From assembly GCA_049323275.1 (NCBI GenBank), contig JBMOOM010000050.1:1-64000 (forward strand): 64,000 bases of DNA, in the 5' to 3' direction. The position numbers were made by a program, and so were the translations under genes. This document shows positions 1 through 8,201 of the stretch, piece after piece; positions within the stretch are counted from its first letter, which is position 1, and every line of letters starts with the position of its first letter. A model generated the notes under the pieces. That model searched no databases, had not been told where the DNA came from, and saw only the letters and a program-made list of their open reading frames with translations. Source of the stretch: Taklimakanibacter sp049323275. Lineage in GTDB: Bacteria > Pseudomonadota > Alphaproteobacteria > Rhizobiales > Aestuariivirgaceae.

Positions 1-1312
1 GATCGCTGAAACGGCCGGTGGCGACGCCGGCCAGCATGAGGGCGCCCATGACCGAGCCATGTCGCACCGGCGAGATCGCCACCGGCAGTCGCGCGACATC
101 GGCGCGAATCTGCGCCCAGACCCGGCTCTGGCTGCCGCCGGCGAGCATCGTCAATTGCCTGGGCGCGGCGCCGAGAGCGCTGAGGCGGTCGAGCACGTCG
201 CGCATCGCGAAGCTGCAGCCTTCGAGGATGGCGCGCGCGAGATGCGGCGCGCCATGGGCGGGCGTCAGGCCGTAGAAACAGCCGCGCGCCCCGGCGTTCC
301 ATTCCGGCGCCATCGCGCCGGTGAGCGCCGGCAGGAAAAGAAGATCGTCCGAGCCGGGCGGCGCCTTGGCGGCTTCGGCGTCGAAGGCCGCAAAGTCGGG
401 CAGGCGCAGAAGGTCTTTCAGCCAGGCGACGGCGCCGCCCGACAGCCAGCCGGGATTCTCGACGAAATAGCCGCCGGCCGGATAGGCATGCGTTTCGACG
501 AGGCGCTCCGCGTCGATGACGGGCTCGGCGAACAAGGCGCCGACCACCTCGCCGGTGCCGACCGCGACCGAAACCTGGCCCGGCTCGATGACGCCGGCAC
601 CGAGCGCCGCGGAAAAATCATCACCGGTGCCGACCGCGACCGCAATGCCCGGGGAAAGACCGGTCAGGGCCGCGCCCTCGCTCGTCAGGCCGCCCGCGAT
701 TTCATCGGCGCGCGCGATGGCGGGCAGCTCATTCAGCATCACGCCGAAGGCGGACAGCAGCGCCGAGTCATAGGCCTGTGACGCGAGGCCGTAGAGCATG
801 CCGGTCGAGGCCTGGGCATGATCGATGACGGCTTCGCCGGTGAGCCTTTCGACCAAGTACGAAACGGGCTGGTGATAGCGTGCCGCCTTGTTTTCGCGAT
901 GCCGTTTGAGCCAGCGGATCTTGGCGCCCTGGTGACTCGCATCGGGAACGACGCCTGTCAGACGATGCAGGTGAGCGTGATCGAGATCGCTGAGCTCGGC
1001 GCAAGCGCGGCGGTCCATCCAGGTGAGGCAATGTCCCAGCGCCTCGCCACGGCCGGAGACCGGAATGCAGCCGTCGAGCTGGCCGCACACGGCGAGCGCC
1101 GTCACCTGTGCTGCGGTGACATCGGCGGCGGCGAGCGCTTCGGCGATGGCGGGCCCGAGCGCTTCCTCCCAAAGCCGGGGATCCTGCTCGGCATGGCCCG
1201 CCGCCCCGAAACGGGCGCGATAGCAGCGCTGCGCCTCGCCTTTGACGGCGAGCCCCGGATCGGCCACCGCGACCTTCAGGCTCTGCGTGCCGATATCGAT
1301 GCCGACCAGCAT
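1..1312 (-). CDS. FGGY-family carbohydrate kinase (xylulokinase-like), 3' end cut by window
   Basis: ATP-dependent sugar kinase that would phosphorylate a ketose or polyol in the cytoplasm before aldol cleavage. The frame is open from the ATG at 1312 to the window edge, giving about 437 residues of a family that is usually near 500. The N-terminus MLVGIDIGTQSLKVAV is the ribonuclease-H-like phosphate-1 motif of FGGY kinases. GQLDGCIPV and LTWMDRRA match the sugar-binding half of xylulokinases, and GALMLAGVATGRFSD near the edge is the typical C-terminal segment, so little is missing. It starts 2 nt after the stop of the aldolase gene, so the two are translated together. Substrate cannot be read from the sequence; a pentulose or deoxyketose fits the FucA-type partner. 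Confidence 0.85.
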   Translation of the reverse strand, partial: MLVGIDIGTQSLKVAVADPGLAVKGEAQRCYRARFGAAGHAEQDPRLWEEALGPAIAEALAAADVTAAQVTALAVCGQLDGCIPVSGRGEALGHCLTWMDRRACAELSDLDHAHLHRLTGVVPDASHQGAKIRWLKRHRENKAARYHQPVSYLVERLTGEAVIDHAQASTGMLYGLASQAYDSALLSAFGVMLNELPAIARADEIAGGLTSEGAALTGLSPGIAVAVGTGDDFSAALGAGVIEPGQVSVAVGTGEVVGALFAEPVIDAERLVETHAYPAGGYFVENPGWLSGGAVAWLKDLLRLPDFAAFDAEAAKAPPGSDDLLFLPALTGAMAPEWNAGARGCFYGLTPAHGAPHLARAILEGCSFAMRDVLDRLSALGAAPRQLTMLAGGSQSRVWAQIRADVARLPVAISPVRHGSVMGALMLAGVATGRFSD

Positions 1313-1314
1313 GA

Positions 1315-1977
1315 TCAGCAGCAGGCGGGGAGGCGTTTCTCCTTGCCCTGGCCGTAGCTCTTGAACTTCTCCATGACGCGCTGGATCTCGTCGTCGGGCA
1401 GGATATGCGGCACGCCGATCTGCAGCGCCCGCCAGTATTGCGCCGCGAGCGCCTCGATCTCGACCGCGAGCCAGGCGGCTTTCTTGAGATTGGGCCCGAC
1501 GCAGACCATGCCGTGATTGGCGAGAAGACAGGCATGCCGGGTCGCGAGCGCCGCCAAGATGTAGTCGGCGAGCTCCTGCGTGCCCCAGGTGACATAGGGC
1601 ACGCAGGGAACCGTCGGCCCGCCCGCCGCCGCGATCATATAATGGACCGCCGGAATCTCGCGCCTGAGCATGGAAAGTGAGGTGCAGAACATCGAATGCA
1701 GATGGATGACGGCGCCGACCTCTTTTTTCTTCTTCATGATGTCGCGGTGGAAGCGCCATTCGGTCGACGGCTTGCGCGGCCCCGTATGCGAGGCGTCGAG
1801 CTTCATATGGACGATGTCTTCCGGCTGCATGTCGGCATAGGGCACGCCCGAGGGCGTGATAAGAAAGCCGCCTTCGACGCGCACGCTGATATTGCCGGAC
1901 GTGCCTTGATTGATGCCGCGTTCATTCATGAAGATGCAGGTGGCGATCATCTCGCGGCGCAGTGCTTCGTCTTTCAT
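1315..1977 (-). CDS. Class II aldolase, L-fuculose-phosphate aldolase (FucA) type
   Basis: Zinc-dependent aldolase of the FucA/AraD family, 220 aa. It would cleave a ketose 1-phosphate into dihydroxyacetone phosphate and an aldehyde. The catalytic residues fall at the same numbers as in E. coli FucA: E73 (STEWRFH), H92 and H94 (HLHS) and H155 (ANHG). The phosphate loop GTSGNIS at 25-31 and PSG at 42-44 are also present. The start is preceded by GGGAGA. The kinase gene follows 2 nt downstream, and the DeoR regulator lies upstream on the same strand. Kinase plus aldolase is the usual lower pathway for a deoxysugar or pentulose. The true substrate could be fuculose-P, rhamnulose-P-like or another ketose-P. 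Confidence 0.88.
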   Translation of the reverse strand: MKDEALRREMIATCIFMNERGINQGTSGNISVRVEGGFLITPSGVPYADMQPEDIVHMKLDASHTGPRKPSTEWRFHRDIMKKKKEVGAVIHLHSMFCTSLSMLRREIPAVHYMIAAAGGPTVPCVPYVTWGTQELADYILAALATRHACLLANHGMVCVGPNLKKAAWLAVEIEALAAQYWRALQIGVPHILPDDEIQRVMEKFKSYGQGKEKRLPACC

Positions 1978-2009
1978 CGATGTCTCCCATTCAGGTCTTG
2001 ATCGTTTGG

Positions 2010-2771
2010 CTAGTCGCGGGCTATCAGCACCTCGATGCTGAGCGGCGAGAGGGCTTCCGCCATGTCGGCGTCGGGCTCGCGGTCGGTGACGAGATAATGC
2101 GTGCGCTCGAGGCTCTGCACCTGCACCGGCGCGTAGCGGCCGAATTTCTGGTGATCGGCGACGACGATCACCGTCTGGGCCGACTGCAGCATGAGATTGT
2201 GCAGTTCCGCTTCCTCGCGGCTGAAATCCATGAGCGTGCCGCGCGGCGAGATGGCGCCGGCGCCGATGATGGCGAAGTCGGCGAAATAATTGGCCAGCAT
2301 CTGCGTGGCGTCGCGGCCGAGGCAGGCCTGGTTCTGTGCCTGGATCTCGCCGCCGATGAGATGCACCCGATTGCCGTTGCGGCCCGAGAGCTTCATGGCG
2401 CTCGCCAGGCAGTTGGTGAACACGGTGAGAGTCTGGCGTGTTACCAGATGATCCGAGGCGCTCTGCACCGTTGTGCCGCCGGCCAGGATGATCGAGGCGC
2501 CGTCGGGGATCATGCTGGCGGCGAGGCGGCCGATCGCCTGCTTGCCGGTGACATTGGTGGTCTGGCGCACCGCCATGTCGGGCTCGTGCGTCTCGAGCGA
2601 GATCGCCCCGCCATGGGTCTTGCGCAGTTTGCGCTGCTCGGCGAGCACCACGAGATCGCGCCTGATCGTCTCGCGCGAGACATTCAAGCGGCGCTGGATC
2701 TCGGTGATCGAGATCGACCGATGGGCCTTCACCAGCGAAAGAATGTGGTTCTGACGCTCCTCTGCAAGCAC
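2010..2771 (-). CDS. DeoR/GlpR-family transcriptional repressor
   Basis: 253-aa DNA-binding regulator. An N-terminal winged helix-turn-helix (about residues 6-58, with SRETIRRDL as recognition helix) is followed by the DeoR C-terminal sensor domain, which normally binds a phosphorylated sugar (GGTTVQ near 110, GAGAIS near 180). It starts with GTG at 2771, supported by AGGAGA just upstream. It is the first gene of the minus-strand group with the aldolase and kinase, and is divergent from the ABC importer at 2913. The likely role is repression of both arms until the sugar phosphate made by the kinase accumulates. A candidate operator sits at 2850-2867. Confidence 0.9.
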   Translation of the reverse strand: MLAEERQNHILSLVKAHRSISITEIQRRLNVSRETIRRDLVVLAEQRKLRKTHGGAISLETHEPDMAVRQTTNVTGKQAIGRLAASMIPDGASIILAGGTTVQSASDHLVTRQTLTVFTNCLASAMKLSGRNGNRVHLIGGEIQAQNQACLGRDATQMLANYFADFAIIGAGAISPRGTLMDFSREEAELHNLMLQSAQTVIVVADHQKFGRYAPVQVQSLERTHYLVTDREPDADMAEALSPLSIEVLIARD

Positions 2772-2849
2772 GGCTGTCTCCTAGTCACTTGAAAAGATTG
2801 GGCGAATTATTTCGCTGTGGTTTTCTGTGTGATTTATAGCATTTTCTTG

Positions 2850-2867
2850 CATTATGTAGCAATAATG
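2850..2867. promoter_or_regulatory. Candidate operator, 6-6-6 inverted repeat
   Basis: CATTAT-GTAGCA-ATAATG is a perfect inverted repeat in the AT-rich 141-bp gap between the divergent DeoR gene and the ABC importer. Its position between the two promoters fits an operator for the DeoR protein encoded next to it. The binding assignment is inference. Confidence 0.45.
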
Positions 2868-2912
2868 TTGTAGTTTGTGGAAAAAATAAGCAGCACAAAG
2901 GAGGGAAGGAAC

Positions 2913-4094
2913 ATGCCGACCGCGAAGGAACGGAAGTTATCGCGCCGTGCCGTGCTGAAGAGGGGCGCCGCCACGGCGGCGCTGGGCGCGCTCATTCTGG
3001 GCCGCCCCGGGCCATATGTCGGCGATGCGCAAGCCGCGACGCCGACCCTGCGGCTCCTGATGTGGCAGCCTTATGCGATCAAGGAGACGATCGCCGGCTT
3101 CGAGGAAAAGTTCAAAGCGAAATTCGCGCCGACTTTCTTCGACGGCAATTCCGAGGCCTTCAACAAGCTGAAGGTCGGCGGCACCAGGGATTTCGACATG
3201 GTGATGGCCGATGGCTTCTGGCCGCGCCTGTATTTCCGCCAGGGCCTCACCAAGGGGCTCGATTACGGCAAGATCCCCAATATGAGCGGGGTATTCGCCG
3301 ACTTCCATCCCGACAAGTTCATCCTGCTCGCCGACGAGGAGGGCAAGAACAATGTCGCGGCGCCCAATTGCTGGGGCGGCTACGGCATCACCATCAACAG
3401 CTCGCAGATCGCCAAGGAGGATGTCGGCTCGATCGATCTTCTGCTGAACAGCAAATATGCCGGGCATTTCTCCACCAATTCGCGCTTCGAGGAGAATATC
3501 GCTTTGATGGGCATCCTCGCCGCGACGAAGCTCGGCACCAAAGACGGCCCGCGGCCCGACGGCAAGGCGTTCAATCCCTATCAGCTCACCGATGACGAGC
3601 TCGCCGAGACGAAACGCCTGCTCATCGAGCAGAAGAAGCTGCTGCTCACCCGCTATCAGGACTATGACGCGCTCGACCGCCTGATGCGCGCCAAGTCGGT
3701 ATGGGCGGCGCCCGAATTCGCCGAGAGCTATCGCAAGCTCACGGTGCTGCGCAAGGACGGCAAGATCGACTTCGACGTCGAGCACGTGCTGAAGCCGAAG
3801 GAAGGCGGGCTGGGCTGGGTCGATACCTGGATGGTGAGCGCGGATGCCGACAGCGAGCGTACCGAGCTCGCCCATGCCTGGATCAATCTCTTCCTCGAAA
3901 AGGAGAATTATGTCCGCGTCGTGCGCTCGACCGGTTATGGCGGCGTGGTCGATGTGCGCTCCTTGATGACGGAAGACGAGATCGCGCTCTATTTCCAGAA
4001 CCGCAGCGCCGAGGCGAGCCAGCTTCATATGTTCGATCAGCCCTCGTCGCCGGAAAAATGGGAGCGGATCTGGTCGGATGTTGAAGCATCTTAA
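2913..4094 (+). CDS. ABC transporter periplasmic substrate-binding protein, PotD-like, Tat-exported
   Basis: 393-aa solute-binding protein of the spermidine/putrescine-like group. The N-terminus has a twin-arginine signal (SRRAVLKR at 10-17), a hydrophobic stretch and a DAQA cleavage site near residue 41. The mature part contains features of this group such as FDMVMADGFW and LGWVDTWMVS. The ATG at 2913 was chosen over the in-frame GTG at 2877 because AAGGAGG lies 8 nt before it and it puts the signal peptide at the N-terminus. It heads an operon with an ATPase and two permeases. Divergence from kinase and aldolase genes suggests a carbohydrate or polyol ligand rather than a polyamine. Confidence 0.88.
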   Translation: MPTAKERKLSRRAVLKRGAATAALGALILGRPGPYVGDAQAATPTLRLLMWQPYAIKETIAGFEEKFKAKFAPTFFDGNSEAFNKLKVGGTRDFDMVMADGFWPRLYFRQGLTKGLDYGKIPNMSGVFADFHPDKFILLADEEGKNNVAAPNCWGGYGITINSSQIAKEDVGSIDLLLNSKYAGHFSTNSRFEENIALMGILAATKLGTKDGPRPDGKAFNPYQLTDDELAETKRLLIEQKKLLLTRYQDYDALDRLMRAKSVWAAPEFAESYRKLTVLRKDGKIDFDVEHVLKPKEGGLGWVDTWMVSADADSERTELAHAWINLFLEKENYVRVVRSTGYGGVVDVRSLMTEDEIALYFQNRSAEASQLHMFDQPSSPEKWERIWSDVEAS

Positions 4095-4125
4095 GATCGA
4101 TCCACCGCAGGCAATGGGAGAAGCG

Positions 4126-5211
4126 ATGACGAAGGCAGGAGATCGGCCGGCATCGTTGTCGCTTCAATCCGTCTCGAAGCATTTCGGTCCCGTCAAGGCG
4201 GTCGACGGGATCGATCTCGACATCGGGCAGGATGAGTTCTTCTCCCTGCTGGGGCCTTCGGGCTCCGGCAAGACGACGATGCTGCGCATCATTGCCGGGC
4301 TCGAGCGCCCGACCGCGGGCCGCGTCCTGGTGCGCGGCCAGGACGTCACCGCCATGCCGCCTTACAAGCGTCGGATCGGCATGGTGTTCCAGAATTTCCT
4401 GCTCTTTCCGCACAAGACAGTGGCCGAGAACATCGTCTTTCCCTTGCGCATGCAGAATGTGGCGCGCGCCGAGCGTGACGAGCGGCTGCTCTGGGCGATG
4501 AAACTCCTGCGCCTCGAAGGCCTCGCCGAACGTTATCCCAATGAACTCTCGGGCGGCCAGCAGCAGCGCGTGTCGCTGGCGCGTGGCCTGATTTCGAGGC
4601 CGGCCCTCCTTCTCCTCGACGAGCCGCTCGCCAATCTCGACCGCGAATTGCGCGCCGAGATGGAGGTCGAGATCCGCCGTTATCAGAAGGAGCTCGATAT
4701 TCCCTTCGTCTATGTGACGCACAATCAGGAAGAAGCCTTGACCATGAGCGATCGCATCGCCGTCATGCGCAATGGCGTCTTCGAGCAGATCGGTCCCCGC
4801 AATGACGTCTACAGGAAGCCCGCCACGGCCTTCGTCGCCGGCTTTGTCGGCCAGTCGAACCAATTGACAGGACGGGCCGAGATGGTCGGCCCGGACAGCC
4901 TGGTTCTGACCTGGCGCGGCCATCGGCTGCATCTGCCGCATCCGGGCGGCATCGCGGCCGGCGACGATGTCCGCTTCTTCATCAAATATGAGGACGTCGA
5001 GGTGACGCCCGAACGCGCGGCGAGCGGCAATCATATCTTCGGCCGCCTGCGTGACGTCATCTTCAAGGGCCAGACCGCCAATTTCATCGTAAGCCTGGCC
5101 GATGGCAGCGAGATCATCGCCAGCGCCTCCTCGCGCGATCAGAAGATCGCGATCGGCGAGGCCGTATCGGTCGTCTGGCCCCAGACGGCCGGCATGTGCT
5201 TCAAGTCATGA
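4126..5211 (+). CDS. ABC transporter ATP-binding protein, PotA-like
   Basis: 361-aa cytoplasmic ATPase that powers the importer. Walker A GPSGSGKT is at 43-50, followed by the signature LSGGQQQR, Walker B LLLLDEPL, the THNQEE H-loop and a C-terminal TOBE-type domain typical of PotA/UgpC proteins. The start at 4126 is preferred because GGGAGAAG precedes it. In-frame ATGs at 4078 and 4114 would overlap or abut the binding-protein gene, which stops at 4094. Its stop overlaps the next start as ATGA, so it is coupled to the permease gene. Confidence 0.9.
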   Translation: MTKAGDRPASLSLQSVSKHFGPVKAVDGIDLDIGQDEFFSLLGPSGSGKTTMLRIIAGLERPTAGRVLVRGQDVTAMPPYKRRIGMVFQNFLLFPHKTVAENIVFPLRMQNVARAERDERLLWAMKLLRLEGLAERYPNELSGGQQQRVSLARGLISRPALLLLDEPLANLDRELRAEMEVEIRRYQKELDIPFVYVTHNQEEALTMSDRIAVMRNGVFEQIGPRNDVYRKPATAFVAGFVGQSNQLTGRAEMVGPDSLVLTWRGHRLHLPHPGGIAAGDDVRFFIKYEDVEVTPERAASGNHIFGRLRDVIFKGQTANFIVSLADGSEIIASASSRDQKIAIGEAVSVVWPQTAGMCFKS

Positions 5212-6068
5212 GGCGCATTCCGCCATTGCTGCTGCTGGCCGGGCCGGGCGTGCTCTTCATCCTGGTGACGCTTCTGCTGCCGCTTCTGGCGATCTTCATG
5301 TTCAGCTTCTGGCGCACCGAGAGCTACGAGCTCTATCCCGACTGGAATCTCGACAATTACCGGGTGCTGTTCACTGAGCCCGCTTATCGCACCTTCCTTC
5401 TCCGCTCTCTCCTCGGCGCCCTGGTGACGTCGCTGCTCTGCCTGCTTTATGCCTGGCCGGTCGCCTATTTCATCGCCCGCCATGGCGGACGCTACCGCCT
5501 GCTGCTCGTGCTGCTGCTGGCGGCGCCCTTCTTCACCGGCGTCATCCTGCGCATCGCCGCCCTCCAGGGCATCTTCGGTCCGGGCGGGCTCATCAATATG
5601 GGGCTCGGCATCTTCGGCATGCCGCCCGTCGCCGCCTTGATGTACACGCCGCTCGCCGCCACCGTCGGCCATGTCTATCTCTTCGTGCCGTTCATGGTGA
5701 CGGCGATCTATCTGTCGCTGGTCAATTTCAATTTCGATCTGCTCGAGACGGCCAAGATCAACGGTGCCGGCCCGTGGCGCGCTTTCATCGAAGTGACCTG
5801 GCCGCTCAACTGGATCGGCACCGCCATCGGCCTGGCGCTGGTCTTCATTCCCTGCCTCGCCTCGGCGGTGACGCCGCGCTTCCTCGGCGGCCCCAGCGCT
5901 ACTTCCTTCGGCATGAGCCTCGGCCAGCAATTCGGCGAGACCGGCACCTGGGCCTTGGGCTCGGCGATGGGCGTCGTCCTCTTCGCCTTCTCGCTGCTGG
6001 TGCTGGCGGTCATGGGTCTCACCATCAACCTCAAGCGCAGCGGTTTCACCGGTATGGGGGCCCGATGA
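5208..6068 (+). CDS. ABC transporter permease, PotB-like
   Basis: 286-aa inner-membrane permease with about six hydrophobic segments. The EAA-type coupling motif lies near ETAKINGAGPWRAF, where the ATPase docks. The ATG at 5208 overlaps the ATPase stop (ATGA), and its own stop overlaps the next permease start in the same way at 6065-6068. It pairs with the following gene to form the channel. The family is that of polyamine-type importers; the ligand is unknown. Confidence 0.9.
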   Translation: MRRIPPLLLLAGPGVLFILVTLLLPLLAIFMFSFWRTESYELYPDWNLDNYRVLFTEPAYRTFLLRSLLGALVTSLLCLLYAWPVAYFIARHGGRYRLLLVLLLAAPFFTGVILRIAALQGIFGPGGLINMGLGIFGMPPVAALMYTPLAATVGHVYLFVPFMVTAIYLSLVNFNFDLLETAKINGAGPWRAFIEVTWPLNWIGTAIGLALVFIPCLASAVTPRFLGGPSATSFGMSLGQQFGETGTWALGSAMGVVLFAFSLLVLAVMGLTINLKRSGFTGMGAR

Positions 6069-6886
6069 CGTCGGTCGGCGACCGGGCGGAGGGCTGGCGG
6101 CGCGCCGGCATGAGCGTCCTGCTCTGCCTTCTCTATGTCTTCCTCTATGCGCCGATCCTGTTCGTCATCTATGCCTCTTTCTCGGAGGACATCGTCTGGC
6201 CGTTCCCGCCGTCCTTCACCACCGCCGCCTATGCCGAGCTCCTCGACAATACGCTGTATTCCGATGCGCTCAAGAACAGCCTCATCATCGGCCTGGGCAG
6301 CGGCATCCTCTCGACCCTGCTCGCCACCGCCGGCGTCATCGGCGTCCTGCGCTTTCCCTCGCGCCGCCGCGGTCTGATCCTGATCGCCTTCCTGGCGCCG
6401 CTTTTCGTGGCGGAGCTGCTGATCGGCATTTCCTCGCTCGCCTTCAACGCCCGTCTGCTCGGGCTTCCCGGCAATCTCTTTTCGGCCATTGCCGCCAATG
6501 CGGTCGAGGGCACCGCCTTCGCCTTCCTCATCGTGCTTGCGCAACTGGTGCGCTACGACTGGCAGATGGATGACGCCGCCATGGTGTTCGGCGCGAGTCC
6601 GGTCCGCTGCTTCTGGGAGGTCACCTTGCCGACCATCTGGCCCAGTCTGTTCGGCGCCTTTCTCATCAGCTTCATCCTCGCCTTCAACAATCTCGAAATC
6701 TCCTTCTATAATCTGGGCGCCATCCCGACCTTGCCCTCGGTCGCCTGGGGCTCGCTGCGCTTCGGTCTCGGCCCGGAGCTGTTTGCCCTGGCGGCGCTCA
6801 CCAACGGCCTGGTCTTCGCCGTCTTCGCGCTGATGTATGTCCTGATGCGCACCGGCATCGTCAAATTCGGCTATCGCGGCGTGTAG
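6065..6886 (+). CDS. ABC transporter permease, PotC-like
   Basis: 273-aa second permease of the importer, with hydrophobic segments throughout. The EAA-like loop includes DDAAMVFGASPVRCFWEVTLP. Translation starts at 6065 inside the stop of the preceding permease, a 4-nt ATGA overlap. This is the last transporter gene; a DeoR regulator follows 92 nt later and begins a new unit. No intrinsic terminator with a clear T-run was seen in the gap. Confidence 0.9.
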   Translation: MTSVGDRAEGWRRAGMSVLLCLLYVFLYAPILFVIYASFSEDIVWPFPPSFTTAAYAELLDNTLYSDALKNSLIIGLGSGILSTLLATAGVIGVLRFPSRRRGLILIAFLAPLFVAELLIGISSLAFNARLLGLPGNLFSAIAANAVEGTAFAFLIVLAQLVRYDWQMDDAAMVFGASPVRCFWEVTLPTIWPSLFGAFLISFILAFNNLEISFYNLGAIPTLPSVAWGSLRFGLGPELFALAALTNGLVFAVFALMYVLMRTGIVKFGYRGV

Positions 6887-6978
6887 CCGTCATTTCTCCC
6901 CTCACCATTTCCGATCTGTTGACCGTTCGGCGCGGAGCGGTGAAAACTGTCGACTGCGCCGAATAGGAGATTTTCCAG

Positions 6979-7761
6979 ATGCGACCTGCCGACCGCCGAA
7001 GCAAGATCCTCGAGCTGGTTCAGCAATCCGCCCGCGTGACGGTGGACGAGCTGGCGGAAAGCCTCGACATCTCGCGCGAGACGGTGCGGCGTGATCTGGT
7101 TCTTCTCTCCGAGCAGGGACTCCTGCGCAAATTCCACGGCGGGGCGACGATGGCGCCCGCCACCCAGACGGCGCATGAAAGCCCGCTCGATGAGCGCCGC
7201 GCCACCGCGAGGCTGGAGAAGATACGTATCGGAAAGAAGGCGGCGAAGCTGTTCCAGCCCGGCGACAGCCTCCTCATCAATTGCGGGACGACGACCATCT
7301 TTTTCGCCGAGCAGCTGGCGCAGCACGGACCGTTCACCATCATCACCAATGCGACGCCGGTCGCGGCCGAGATGTGGAAGGCGCCGCGGCGTGGTCCCGT
7401 CTATCTGATGGGCGGCAGCTATTTCGGCGATGCCTTTGAAACGTTGGGCGCGCAAGTGGTAGAGCAGATCCAGAAGGTCCATGCCGATCATGCCGTGCTG
7501 GCGGTCGGCAGCGTCAGCTCAGCCGGCAAGATCATGGACTACAGCGTGGACGAGGCTCATGTGGCGCGCGCCATGACGGAGAGCGCCGGCAGCATCACGG
7601 TGCTGGCGGATTCGAGCAAGCTCAATCGCAATGCGCTCCTCCAGATCTGCGGGCCCGAGCGGATCGACCGTCTCATCACCGACAAGCCCGTCGATGCGGC
7701 GCTCGCAAGTGTCCTCAGGCTCGCCGGTGTCGAGATCATCGTGGCGGACGAAGAGGCATAG
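6979..7761 (+). CDS. DeoR/GlpR-family transcriptional regulator
   Basis: 260-aa repressor-type regulator. The winged HTH occupies about residues 5-58 (recognition helix SRETVRRDL), and the C-terminal sugar-phosphate sensor domain has NCGTTT near 97 and the AVGSVS segment. AGGAGA lies upstream of the ATG. It stands between two importer operons on the same strand. The 440-bp gap after it holds three regularly spaced palindromes, which makes it the best candidate regulator of the downstream importer-hydrolase operon. An effector such as glycerol 3-phosphate or another phosphorylated polyol would fit both the family and the hydrolase at 12038, but this is inference. Confidence 0.9.
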   Translation: MRPADRRSKILELVQQSARVTVDELAESLDISRETVRRDLVLLSEQGLLRKFHGGATMAPATQTAHESPLDERRATARLEKIRIGKKAAKLFQPGDSLLINCGTTTIFFAEQLAQHGPFTIITNATPVAAEMWKAPRRGPVYLMGGSYFGDAFETLGAQVVEQIQKVHADHAVLAVGSVSSAGKIMDYSVDEAHVARAMTESAGSITVLADSSKLNRNALLQICGPERIDRLITDKPVDAALASVLRLAGVEIIVADEEA

Positions 7762-7814
7762 CCATCGTCATTTCGCTCCTTTCCAAGGAAATGCACCGTC
7801 CTGGTCAAGGAATT

Positions 7815-7891
7815 ATGTCCGAATGGACATTGTCGTGAAATATTCATGACTGAATAGTCATTTTGAATTGACAGATTGCCCGTTTGGGCAT
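7815..7891. promoter_or_regulatory. Array of three 16-bp palindromic operators at 30-31 bp spacing
   Basis: Three related inverted repeats lie at 7815-7830 (ATGTCCGAATGGACAT), 7846-7861 (ATGACTGAATAGTCAT) and 7876-7891 (TTGCCCGTTTGGGCAT). They share the form WTGNCYGWWTRGNCAT. The start-to-start distances are 31 and 30 bp, about three helical turns, so all face the same side of the DNA. They lie 310-390 bp upstream of the importer gene at 8202, which allows for a promoter between them and that gene. The neighbouring DeoR protein is the likely ligand. Confidence 0.65.
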
Positions 7892-8201
7892 TTTATCGCT
7901 GTGTGCAGAGCGCAACGCAGGCGGCGGTCAGTTCGCCGGAAAATCAAGGGGAGACTTCGCCTTTGCTCACGGGTGGTTTTAAGCGTTCGTGATTTTCTTC
8001 TCCGGCTGCCCACTTGCCGGAGACTGATCCCAATGGCCTGCCGGGCTTTGTTCAACGCCCTCCCTCGCCCGGCAGGCGATTGGCGAACGCCCGCTCTTTG
8101 TCCTTTTGCGGCCCGCAAGGCCTGCCGTCACCAAACCCACATGCAGCTGACATGCGGGTAGCAAATAGGGTTCGCCGTACCGTCAACCGGAGTCACTCAA
8201 G
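7892..8201. other. Leader region of the importer-hydrolase operon, no gene seen
   Basis: About 310 bases between the operator array and the ATG at 8202. No frame here has a convincing start, ribosome site and codon pattern. It most likely holds the promoter and a 5' leader. I could not identify a known riboswitch fold by eye. Confidence 0.4.

Noticed and set aside
7858..8164. Small protein genes in the leader of the 8202 operon
   Set aside because: Overlapping short frames on both strands with arginine-rich, low-complexity translations and no ribosome site.
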